From Salegentibacter salarius (lineage in GTDB: Bacteria > Bacteroidota > Bacteroidia > Flavobacteriales > Flavobacteriaceae): DNA of 64,000 nt. The position numbers were made by a program, and so were the translations under genes. The notes beneath the pieces were generated by a model that had not been told where the DNA came from, searched no databases, and saw only the letters and a list, made by a program, of their open reading frames with translations. This document shows positions 1 to 7,698 of the stretch, piece after piece (the stretch's first letter is position 1; the number at the start of each line of letters is the position of its first letter). The DNA is taken from positions 22,927 through 86,926 of the forward strand of contig NZ_FVZF01000014.1 in NCBI RefSeq assembly GCF_900168265.1, given 5' to 3'.

Positions 1-321
1 CTTTTTTCGCGAGACTTATGCAACTGCACTTCCAAATTAGTGCGGGGCAAGTTTAAATTCAACTTCATTTTCCTTTTCTTTAGCATCTGTCACTAAATTA
101 AGTAATTAAGATGATTCATGCAATCCTATTTTTTATTCTAAACCTTTCGATGTTCAATCTATCCTAATTGGATATTTTTAAATACTGTTCAACTAAAATA
201 TAATTAAATTAAACAAAAATTAAAATGAACGAGTTCTTAAGTAAATGCTAAATCGTAAACTAATAAAAACCGAAGCACTCTTAATCTCGTTTATTTAATA
301 AACCATTTAAAAATTATTGTT
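1..321. other. Gene-free left edge and upstream region of the fasciclin gene
   Basis: No reading frame of convincing length or family likeness is present. The stretch is very AT-rich, especially from about 180 to 320, and presumably holds the promoter and leader of the fasciclin gene that starts at 322. I found no clear TAnnTTTG element, no terminator hairpin and no repeat here. The gene to the left lies outside the window. Confidence 0.5.
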
Positions 322-876
322 ATGAGAAATTTAAAACTATTAGGAATTTTTTGTTTCCTATTTATTGGCGGGACTTTAATGGCCCAAAACGGATCTACTA
401 TGGTTGGAGGTGCAGAAATGTATCCTAGCAAAAATATTGTAGAAAACGCCTCGCAATCTAACGATCACACTACTTTGGTAGCTGCAGTAAAAGCTGCTGG
501 ATTAGTGGAAACTTTACAAAGTGAAGGTCCTTTTACCGTATTCGCACCCACTAACGCAGCTTTCGAGAAGCTGCCAGCAGGCACGGTAGAAAGCCTTTTG
601 AAGCCAGAGAACAAAGAGCAACTACAGGCTGTTCTTACTTACCATGTAATTACCGGTAATTTTGGAGCAAAAGATGTTGTTGCTGCAATTGAGGAAGGTG
701 ATGGGAAAGCTACTTTTGAAACCGTGCAAGGTGGAAAACTTTATGCCATGATGGAAGATGGCAAAGTAAAGCTTAATGATGCTTCAGGTAATGATGCTAC
801 GGTAACTACAGCAGATGTAAACCAGTCAAATGGAGTTATTCATGTTATAGATACAGTAGTGTTGCCGGGGAAATAA
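322..876 (+). CDS. Secreted fasciclin (FAS1) domain protein
   Basis: A 184-residue protein with an N-terminal signal peptide (hydrophobic core about residues 5-20, ending MAQN) followed by one FAS1 domain over about residues 38-182. Visible FAS1 landmarks are the TLVAAVKAAGLVETL helix, the FTVFAPTNAAF motif (H1 box), the LTYHVI strand and the C-terminal NGVIHVIDTVVLP (H2 box). FAS1 domains act in adhesion or matrix contacts; in flavobacteria such single-domain proteins are exported, with unknown partners. The gene stands alone and is followed by a strong terminator. The ATG at 322 gives a well-formed signal peptide. The family assignment is firm; the role is not known. Confidence 0.93.
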   Translation: MRNLKLLGIFCFLFIGGTLMAQNGSTMVGGAEMYPSKNIVENASQSNDHTTLVAAVKAAGLVETLQSEGPFTVFAPTNAAFEKLPAGTVESLLKPENKEQLQAVLTYHVITGNFGAKDVVAAIEEGDGKATFETVQGGKLYAMMEDGKVKLNDASGNDATVTTADVNQSNGVIHVIDTVVLPGK

Positions 877-900
877 ATTGCTATTGAAAAAGAAGAATTA

Positions 901-930
901 AAGAGCGGTCAATATGGCCGCTCTTATTTG
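901..930 (+). terminator. Rho-independent terminator after the fasciclin gene
   Basis: A 10-bp stem (901-910 with 916-925, one G-T pair) with a 5-nt AATAT loop, followed by a T-rich stretch. It lies 24 bases after the stop of the fasciclin gene. Confidence 0.85.
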
Positions 931-1006
931 TTAATTAAATATCAAAAAAGTTATATCCTTTTTCTAGTTCTCGAGAAAGACTTATTTTGAATGAAAATTG
1001 AAATTT

Positions 1007-1594
1007 ATGAAGAAAGTAAAATTACTTATCACGTTAATTATGGCGGGAGCCTTTATGATGTCTTGTGGCTCTGGAAGCAATATTTCTAAAGACTCTGCCA
1101 AAAAAATAGAGAAATACAATACGTATTCTTATTTACCTAATAAGGATACTATTAAAGATACGGGTTATGATAATGATCGCATTCACCAAGTGATTATATC
1201 TACCATCAACAATAATATGTCTTCCGAAGGTTATGCTATAGATAATAGCCGGCCAGATGTGTTAGTTTATGTTCACGCAATGTTTGACGAAAGAATAGCA
1301 GATGTAAATGCAGATCCTGTTTATACCAATTTTTCATACTATCGCCCCGGACTTTATATAGGGCCATATTATGAAGATTATACTTATGACAACTATTTCA
1401 CCGTGCAGCGAATTACCGCAGCAGAGAAGGTTAAACAACTGCCTTATAAAGAAAAATCTATTGTTATAGATCTAATTGACAGAAGAACAAATCAAATCCT
1501 ATGGCGTGGAACTGCCGATGAGGAAATTGGTTCAAAAAGATTAGAAAGAGATATAAGAGATTATGTAGATGAGATTTTTAAAGAATTTCCATAA
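1007..1594 (+). CDS. DUF4136 family lipoprotein
   Basis: The open frame extends up to a TTG at 998, but the ATG at 1007 begins directly with a lipoprotein signal (MKKVKLLIT then FMMSC), so 1007 is chosen, giving 195 residues. After the lipobox cysteine come a Ser/Gly-rich linker and a DUF4136 domain: the Y-x-T-Y-S-Y-L start, a middle part with R-P-D-V-L-V-Y-V, a Tyr-rich segment around residues 105-130 and the C-terminal I-V-I-D-L-I-D-R-R-T...L-W-R-G motif. The family consists of envelope lipoproteins of unknown function in Bacteroidota and Proteobacteria. It is monocistronic as far as can be seen. Confidence 0.9.
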   Translation: MKKVKLLITLIMAGAFMMSCGSGSNISKDSAKKIEKYNTYSYLPNKDTIKDTGYDNDRIHQVIISTINNNMSSEGYAIDNSRPDVLVYVHAMFDERIADVNADPVYTNFSYYRPGLYIGPYYEDYTYDNYFTVQRITAAEKVKQLPYKEKSIVIDLIDRRTNQILWRGTADEEIGSKRLERDIRDYVDEIFKEFP

Positions 1595-1613
1595 TTCTCT
1601 TTAGCAGAAAATA

Positions 1614-1747
1614 AAAATTGGCTGTTTAAATTTCCATTGTACGTCAACCTGAATTTATTTCAGGTTCTAACTTGAGCTAAGTTCAATTTAGCTTAGACTC
1701 TGAAACAAGTTCAGAGTGACGTTAGGAGCGTTTAAACAGCCAATTTT
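1614..1747. repeat. REP-like palindromic repeat (copy 1) inside a 17-bp terminator-like inverted repeat
   Basis: The outer arms 1614-1630 and 1731-1747 are perfect 17-bp inverted repeats. Enclosed are three hairpins: 1646-1666 (8-bp stem, loop TTTAT), 1675-1693 (AGCTAA/TTAGCT) and 1697-1717 (8-bp stem, loop ACAAG), the last followed by GACGT. Hairpins 1 and 3 recur at 52224-52296 with the same loops. The element sits between convergent genes (DUF4136 lipoprotein and pheT). The outer arms end in T-rich sequence on both strands and may have been the original bidirectional terminator. Confidence 0.8.
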
Positions 1748-1755
1748 ATATGTAA

Positions 1756-4182
1756 TTACCTCAATTCGGCCTGAAGTTCTTCTTCAAACCTGTGCTGAAG
1801 CTTTTTCATCATTTTATCTACCTGCTTATCGGTAAGGGTTTTATTTTCATCCTGAAACTTAAAACTTACGGCATAACTCTTCTTTCCTTCAGGGAGATTA
1901 TTTCCCTGGTAAACATCAAAAAGATCTACTTCCTTAAGAAGTTTTTTCTCCGTTTTTAGAGCGATTTGCTCAATTTCTTCATAAGAAACATTGTTATTCA
2001 ATAACAGGGCAAAATCACGTCTAACCGCAGGATATTTAGGAATAGCGCTAAAGCTGGTCTTTCTGGCCTTGGTAACTTCCAATAACGCATCCCAGTTAAA
2101 ATCGGCATATAATACTTCCTGTTCAATATCAAAATGCTTCAATACTTTTTTGCGAATTACCCCAAATGCAACCAAATTATTTTTAGCTGAAGAAAATATA
2201 AGTCCTTCAGAAAACACATCAGATTTTACTGGGGAAGGTTTTAAATTTTCAATGCCTAACCTTTGAAAAATAGATTGAATAACACCTTTCAATAAAAAGA
2301 AATCGGTTCTCCCAGAAGTTGAATTCCAGCGTTCTGCATTTCGGTTTCCACTAATAAAAATAGAAAGATGTTTGTTTTCAACGCGGCTACCGTTAAAATC
2401 GTGATAGGTTTTTCCGAATTCAAATAATTTTAAATCGCTGCGTTTTCTGTTAATATTATAACTCACAGATTCAAGTCCAGAGTACAACATAGATTGACGT
2501 AAAACCGATAAATCCTGACTTAAAGGATTCAGCATTTTTACATTTTGGGAAGCATTCAATTGCTCACTCAAATCGGTATATGCTGGTGTGGTTAGTGAGT
2601 TAGCCATAGTTTCGTAAAAACCTTGGCCCACTAGCTGGTTTGCGATTAAATTTTGAAGTCTGTAATCTTCAAATTTTGAAGAATTAGCTACCGAAGCATT
2701 TAACTTCTCACCAAACTTAATATTGTTGTAACCATAAACTCTTAAGATCTCTTCAATTACATCGGCTTCGCGCTGTACATCTACCCGGTAAGATGGAATA
2801 GTAAGACCCATCCCGGTTTCGGTAACATTATTTACACGAATTTCAAGAGAAGCGAGTATAGATTTAATAGTTTCCTGCTGAAGGTTCTCGCCAATAAGCT
2901 TGTTTACCTTATCAAAAGTTAGAAAAACCTGGAAGTCTTCAATTTTCTTCGGATAAAGATCATCAATATCACTGGTTACTTCGCCGCCGGCAATTTCAGT
3001 AATTAAAAGCACGGCCCGTTTTAAAGCATATTCGGTGATATTAGGATCAATTCCGCGTTCGAATCTAAAAGAAGCATCGGTATTTAAAGCGTGTCTTTTA
3101 GCAGTTTTTCTAACATTTACCGGGTTAAAATAAGCACTTTCCAGGAAAATTTGTGTGGTAGCTGAGGTGACTCCGCTTGAGGCTCCGCCAAATACACCGG
3201 CGATACAAAGCGGTTTCTCGGCATCACAGATCATCAGATCTTCCTCGTTAAGTTCACGTTCTACATCATCTAAGGTGGTGAATTTTGTTCCTTTTTCTAA
3301 TGTTTTTACATTGATTTCATTTCCGGTAATTTTTCCGGCATCAAAGGCGTGTAGCGGTTGCCCAAGCTCATGCATTACGTAATTAGTAGCATCTACCACG
3401 TTATTCTTTGGGCCAAGGCCTATTGCTTTTAGTCTATTCTGAAGCCATTTTGGTGATTCTTCAACCTTAAGACCTGAGATCGTTACTCCGCAATATCTTG
3501 GAGCAAGCGCCGAATCTTCAACCTGTATCTGAATCTTAAGACTTCTATTGTCTACATGAAAACTACTAACCGAAGGAGTGATAAGTTCCAGGTTTTTCCC
3601 TTGTTGGGTATATCCGGCTTTAAGATCCCTGGCAACGCCCCAGTGGCTCATAGCATCGGCACGGTTTGGCGTTAGTCCAATTTCAAAAACCTGGTCGTTT
3701 TCTACTTCAAAAATTTCGGCTACGGGAGTTCCGGGAATAAGGTCATCTTTCATCACCATAATTCCTTCGTGGCTTTGGCCAAGCCCAAGTTCTTTTTCAG
3801 AACAGATCATTCCAAAACTGGCTTCACCTCTAATCTTCCCTTTTTTAATAGGCCAGGCTTCACCATTTTCGTCGTAAAGGGTAGTGCCAATAGTTGCAAC
3901 CGGAACCATTTGTCCTGCTGCAATATTAGGCGCTCCACAAACAATTTGCACCTGCTCGCCATTGCCCAGATCTACATTGGTAAGTTGTAATTTATCGGCA
4001 TTGGGATGACTTTTACATTCTAAAACATGGCCAACTACAATTCCTTCCAGACCACCTTTAATACTTTGAAAACCGTCCAGGCCTTCCACCTCAAGTCCAA
4101 GATCAGTCAGTAGTTCTCCGGTTGCTTCTGGAGCTTCAGGGAGTTTAATGAATTGTTTAAGCCAGTTATATGAAATTTTCAT
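1756..4182 (-). CDS. pheT: Phenylalanine-tRNA ligase beta subunit
   Basis: An 808-residue protein, the usual length for bacterial PheT. It forms an alpha2-beta2 enzyme with PheS (not in this window) that charges tRNA-Phe in the cytoplasm. Domains in order: N-terminal MKISYNWLKQF start, tRNA-binding OB domain (about 40-150, with CSEKELGLG near its end), B3/B4 editing domain (about 215-385, with VVDATNYVMHELGQPLHAFD), B5 domain (about 405-480), catalytic-like core with the LNPLSQDLSVLRQSMLYSGLE region, and a C-terminal ferredoxin-fold anticodon-binding domain (about 715-807). An 8-base TATCTTTG promoter element lies just upstream. Nothing is unusual in the sequence. Confidence 0.98.
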   Translation of the reverse strand: MKISYNWLKQFIKLPEAPEATGELLTDLGLEVEGLDGFQSIKGGLEGIVVGHVLECKSHPNADKLQLTNVDLGNGEQVQIVCGAPNIAAGQMVPVATIGTTLYDENGEAWPIKKGKIRGEASFGMICSEKELGLGQSHEGIMVMKDDLIPGTPVAEIFEVENDQVFEIGLTPNRADAMSHWGVARDLKAGYTQQGKNLELITPSVSSFHVDNRSLKIQIQVEDSALAPRYCGVTISGLKVEESPKWLQNRLKAIGLGPKNNVVDATNYVMHELGQPLHAFDAGKITGNEINVKTLEKGTKFTTLDDVERELNEEDLMICDAEKPLCIAGVFGGASSGVTSATTQIFLESAYFNPVNVRKTAKRHALNTDASFRFERGIDPNITEYALKRAVLLITEIAGGEVTSDIDDLYPKKIEDFQVFLTFDKVNKLIGENLQQETIKSILASLEIRVNNVTETGMGLTIPSYRVDVQREADVIEEILRVYGYNNIKFGEKLNASVANSSKFEDYRLQNLIANQLVGQGFYETMANSLTTPAYTDLSEQLNASQNVKMLNPLSQDLSVLRQSMLYSGLESVSYNINRKRSDLKLFEFGKTYHDFNGSRVENKHLSIFISGNRNAERWNSTSGRTDFFLLKGVIQSIFQRLGIENLKPSPVKSDVFSEGLIFSSAKNNLVAFGVIRKKVLKHFDIEQEVLYADFNWDALLEVTKARKTSFSAIPKYPAVRRDFALLLNNNVSYEEIEQIALKTEKKLLKEVDLFDVYQGNNLPEGKKSYAVSFKFQDENKTLTDKQVDKMMKKLQHRFEEELQAELR

Positions 4183-4202
4183 GTCTCAATATTTTCAGTT
4201 CG

Positions 4203-4210
4203 CAAAGATA
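4203..4210 (-). promoter_or_regulatory. Bacteroidota-type -7 promoter element of pheT
   Basis: Read on the minus strand this is TATCTTTG, a perfect match to the TAnnTTTG element of Bacteroidota primary-sigma promoters, about 20 bases before the pheT start codon. No TTTG -33 element is seen at ideal spacing; the nearest is 27 bases further upstream. Confidence 0.55.
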
Positions 4211-4283
4211 GTATTACGAATAGTTTTGGCATAATTTCAAATTTTAATTTTATGTCTTATTTTGGTAATTCCTGTAAAAGAAA

Positions 4284-4309
4284 AAAGGAGCAACCTAAGT
4301 TGCTCCTTT
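4284..4309 (-). terminator. Rho-independent terminator of the TPR protein gene
   Basis: A perfect 10-bp stem (4284-4293 with 4300-4309) and a 6-nt loop, followed on the minus strand by a long U-rich tract (the A-rich sequence at 4275-4286). It lies just after the stop of the gene ending at 4338. Confidence 0.85.
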
Positions 4310-4337
4310 CAAACGCTAATTAAACTTAAACTAATAA

Positions 4338-5252
4338 TTAAGCTTCTCTTTTAAATTCCATTTTATTTACGAGTTCCCAGTCCTGGCTGCCTTCTTTTGG
4401 TAAGTAAACATTCCATTCTATATGGTCGTTATCTTTTTTCAGGATTACGTGTTTGGCTTGTTTCTTCTCATTATTTTGAATGTAATCTTCCATAAACTCA
4501 AATTCCCCGTTGCCTTTATCGGTTATAGAAATATCAGAAACCTCAATACCGTTAGGGTTAATTGCATTAACATAAGCCATTTGGTAAGTGTCATCCATAG
4601 CATCGTAAGCTACTATTCTTTCGCAACAAGCAGCATTTCCTTCCTTGGTATGGGTTATTCTTAAAACCGATTCCCCGGGTAAGTAAGTAATATTTTGTGT
4701 GCTTTTGGGTGCATCTATCGCCTGGCCATCTCTATAACCGGTTTGTGTTATTTCCCATTCTCCCGCTAGAAAATCTAACTTTCGATGCTTATTTTCTAAA
4801 CGAGCTAATTTTGAAAGCGAAGCTTGTTTCATTTCAGTTTTTTCTGCTTCGTCCTCTATATTTTCCGCTAATTTTGCAGCTTTCTTAAAATTCTCTTTGG
4901 CTTTCTCATTCTCTCCTTTTTCCAATAATAGATCACCATAAGAATCATAAGGATTGGCTTGTTCTGGATATTCTTCAATTTGTGCTTTAAAAACCTGCTC
5001 TGCAGTTTCCAGGTCTTTATCCTCCATCATCAACTTGTAACCCAGGAGATTTAAAGGTTCCTGCAAACCTTGGTATTCTGCAGTTTTATGCTTTTCATAC
5101 ATTTTCATGGCTTTATCAAGCCCGTTACTTTTATACTCTTCATATAATTTCTCTTCCAGCACTGTTTCATTTTCTTCCTGCGCAAACAGCAAGCCACCGC
5201 ATAAAATAAGCATCAAGCTTACCAATCTTCTTAAAACTATTCCCTCTTTCAT
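4338..5252 (-). CDS. Exported TPR protein with a C-terminal lipocalin-like (DUF1579-type) domain
   Basis: The frame is open up to 5345, but the ATG at 5252 begins a clean signal peptide (RRLVSLMLILCGGLLFAQ), so 5252 is preferred, giving 304 residues. After the signal come about three helical repeats of TPR type (about residues 30-150, with the AEQVFKAQIEEYPEQANPYDSYG repeat visible in parts), then from about residue 165 a beta-rich domain beginning LDFLAGEWEI, a start typical of DUF1579-like lipocalin folds. It is probably periplasmic. Function unknown. It is monocistronic, with its own terminator; the 227 bases upstream to recG hold nothing I can name. Confidence 0.8.
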   Translation of the reverse strand: MKEGIVLRRLVSLMLILCGGLLFAQEENETVLEEKLYEEYKSNGLDKAMKMYEKHKTAEYQGLQEPLNLLGYKLMMEDKDLETAEQVFKAQIEEYPEQANPYDSYGDLLLEKGENEKAKENFKKAAKLAENIEDEAEKTEMKQASLSKLARLENKHRKLDFLAGEWEITQTGYRDGQAIDAPKSTQNITYLPGESVLRITHTKEGNAACCERIVAYDAMDDTYQMAYVNAINPNGIEVSDISITDKGNGEFEFMEDYIQNNEKKQAKHVILKKDNDHIEWNVYLPKEGSQDWELVNKMEFKREA

Positions 5253-5479
5253 AATGTTTGACGTTTTGATTATGTATTTAAATTTACACAATAATGTGAC
5301 TAAAATTTTTTCATGGATCATTGTTAAATACTGTAAGTCAGTCATTTGTTTGGTTTTAGATTGTTGGAAAGCCTTGGTTTTACTAAGAAAATAGTATTGA
5401 AGAGGGACAGACTAATGATTCTGATTTAGGTAAAAATTAGGGGAAATTCAGTAGAGTGTTTTTGGAGCAAAAATGATTT

Positions 5480-7579
5480 CTAGCTAATATAATTCCAGAT
5501 ATTTTTATGTTTTGCGAGTTGCGCATAAGTGAAACGCAGCACTTTATTTTTTTCAAGGGAAAGGCTGGGGTCCCCTTTTAAAATTCTCATCGCATGATGG
5601 CGCGCCAATTTTAGGATGTCATTATCCTTTACAATATCGGCTATCTTAAGATTTAAAACACCGCTTTGCTGGGTGCCCATAATATCGCCGGGGCCACGTA
5701 ATTTCAAATCAACTTCGGCAATTTCGAAACCATCGTTAGTGGCGGTCATGGTTTCCAGCCTGATTTTACTGTCGTTGGATAGTTTGTGACCGGTCATTAA
5801 AATACAGAAACTCTGTTCCGCACCACGGCCTACACGGCCTCTAAGTTGGTGAAGTTGAGAAAGGCCAAATCGCTCGGCACTTTCAATAATCATGACACTG
5901 GCATTTGGCACATTTACTCCAACTTCAATAACCGTGGTAGCGACCATAATCTGGGTTTCACCGCGAACAAAACGATCCATTTCATAATCTTTAGCGTCAG
6001 ATTTCATCTGGCCATGAACTATAGAAATTTGCTCATCTGGAAACTCGCGGGCAATACTTTCATACCCATCCATTAAATCTTTATAATCCATTTTTTCCGA
6101 TTCCTGGATCAATGGATAGACCACATAAACCTGCCGACCTTTTTTTATCTCGTCTTTTATAAAAGCGAAAACTTTAAGTCGGTTGCTATCATAGCGGTGT
6201 ACGGTTTTAATAGGTTTTCTGCCAGGCGGTAATTCATCTATTACCGAAATGTCTAAATCGCCGTAAAGACTCATGGCCAGAGTTCTGGGAATTGGCGTTG
6301 CCGTCATTACTAAGATATGTGGTGGTACCTGGTTTTTTCGCCATAATTTTGCGCGTTGCGCTACACCAAATCGGTGTTGTTCATCTATAACGGCCAATCC
6401 TAAATTTTTAAATTTCACCTTGTCTTCTAGTAAAGCGTGGGTGCCAATTAGGATATCTATTTCTCCGTTCTCCAGCGTTTCGTGAATTTCCCGCCGGGCT
6501 TTAGTTTTGGAAGAACCGGTAAGCAAATAAATACTGGTGTCCAGATCCTTGCAAAGTTCTACAAGACCATTATAGTGCTGAATTGCGAGAATTTCGGTGG
6601 GCGCCATCAGACAAGCCTGGAAACTATTATCTAAAGCAATAAACATGGACATTAGTGCCACAATGGTTTTACCCGATCCTACGTCACCTTGAAGTAAACG
6701 ATTCATTTGCGCACCACTACCAAGATCAGCCCTAATTTCTTTGATTACCTTTTTTTGAGCGCCGGTAAGTTCAAAAGGAAGATGGTTTTTATAGAATTCG
6801 CTGAAATTTTGCCCAATTTCTTCAAAAACAAAACCTTTTATCTTTTGCTTTTGCAGCATATTTTTAATCAGCAATTGCAACTGAATATAAAATAGTTCTT
6901 CAAACTTTAAGCGGAATTGTGCCTTAGCCAACAATTCCTGGCTCTGCGGAAAATGAATATTGAATACCGCTTCTGCCTTAGGAATCAGTTTTAATTCTGA
7001 AGTAATTTCTTCAGAAAGCGTATCGTAGAATTTCCCTTTAGTTTCAATAAAAAGCTGTTGCATCAGTTTATTGATAACCCGGTTGGTGATACCCGATTTT
7101 ACTAACTTTTCTGTAGAAGGATAAATAGGCTGCATCGCAGTGCGCAGTTGTTTTTTATATTCTTCCACCGATTCCATTTCGGGATGCGGCATACTAAAAA
7201 GGCCGTTAAACCAATTGGTCTTTCCAAAGATCACATAAGGCGTATTGATCTTTAAATTCTCCCGAATCCATTTTTGGCCACGAAACCAAACCAGTTCCAT
7301 TTTTCCCGTTTCGTCTATAAAATCTGCTACCAGGCGCTTGCCGCGTTTTTGCTCTACACTTCTTATATGGGTGATTTTTCCAACCACCTGAACTTCAGCT
7401 GAATTTCGTTGTAATTCGTTTATTTTATAAAAACGGGTTTTGTCCAGATATCGATTAGGGAAGAAATTCACTAGATCCTGGTAGGTATGAATGCCAAGTT
7501 CTTTCCGCAGTAGATCAGCGCGGTTTGGGCCGACTCCTTTTAGGTAATCTATGGGTGTTTGCAGAATATTAGCGTTCAT
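5480..7579 (-). CDS. recG: ATP-dependent DNA helicase RecG
   Basis: A 699-residue superfamily 2 helicase that remodels stalled replication forks and Holliday junctions. N-terminal wedge/OB domain (about 1-165, starting with the helix-hairpin-helix-like PIDYLKGVGPNRADLL), then helicase core with Walker A GDVGSGKT (about 298-305), motif II DEQH (about 398), the VMTATPIPRTLAM motif III and the QLRGRVGRG motif VI. The start is the only ATG that precedes the conserved N-terminus. It has its own transcription unit, divergent from the M1 peptidase gene. Confidence 0.98.
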   Translation of the reverse strand: MNANILQTPIDYLKGVGPNRADLLRKELGIHTYQDLVNFFPNRYLDKTRFYKINELQRNSAEVQVVGKITHIRSVEQKRGKRLVADFIDETGKMELVWFRGQKWIRENLKINTPYVIFGKTNWFNGLFSMPHPEMESVEEYKKQLRTAMQPIYPSTEKLVKSGITNRVINKLMQQLFIETKGKFYDTLSEEITSELKLIPKAEAVFNIHFPQSQELLAKAQFRLKFEELFYIQLQLLIKNMLQKQKIKGFVFEEIGQNFSEFYKNHLPFELTGAQKKVIKEIRADLGSGAQMNRLLQGDVGSGKTIVALMSMFIALDNSFQACLMAPTEILAIQHYNGLVELCKDLDTSIYLLTGSSKTKARREIHETLENGEIDILIGTHALLEDKVKFKNLGLAVIDEQHRFGVAQRAKLWRKNQVPPHILVMTATPIPRTLAMSLYGDLDISVIDELPPGRKPIKTVHRYDSNRLKVFAFIKDEIKKGRQVYVVYPLIQESEKMDYKDLMDGYESIAREFPDEQISIVHGQMKSDAKDYEMDRFVRGETQIMVATTVIEVGVNVPNASVMIIESAERFGLSQLHQLRGRVGRGAEQSFCILMTGHKLSNDSKIRLETMTATNDGFEIAEVDLKLRGPGDIMGTQQSGVLNLKIADIVKDNDILKLARHHAMRILKGDPSLSLEKNKVLRFTYAQLAKHKNIWNYIS

Positions 7580-7698
7580 GAAAACGAAGATATTAAAATC
7601 AGGTTTTTTAGGTTGAATTTCCTATAAAAATAAACCTGAATTTTTCTGAAGCCAGAATTTTATGAAGATTTCGTAATTTGCGAGGGTAGATTTTTATT

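Noticed and set aside
998..1006. TTG start of the DUF4136 lipoprotein at 998
   Set aside because: The ATG at 1007 gives a standard lipoprotein signal; the three extra residues add nothing.
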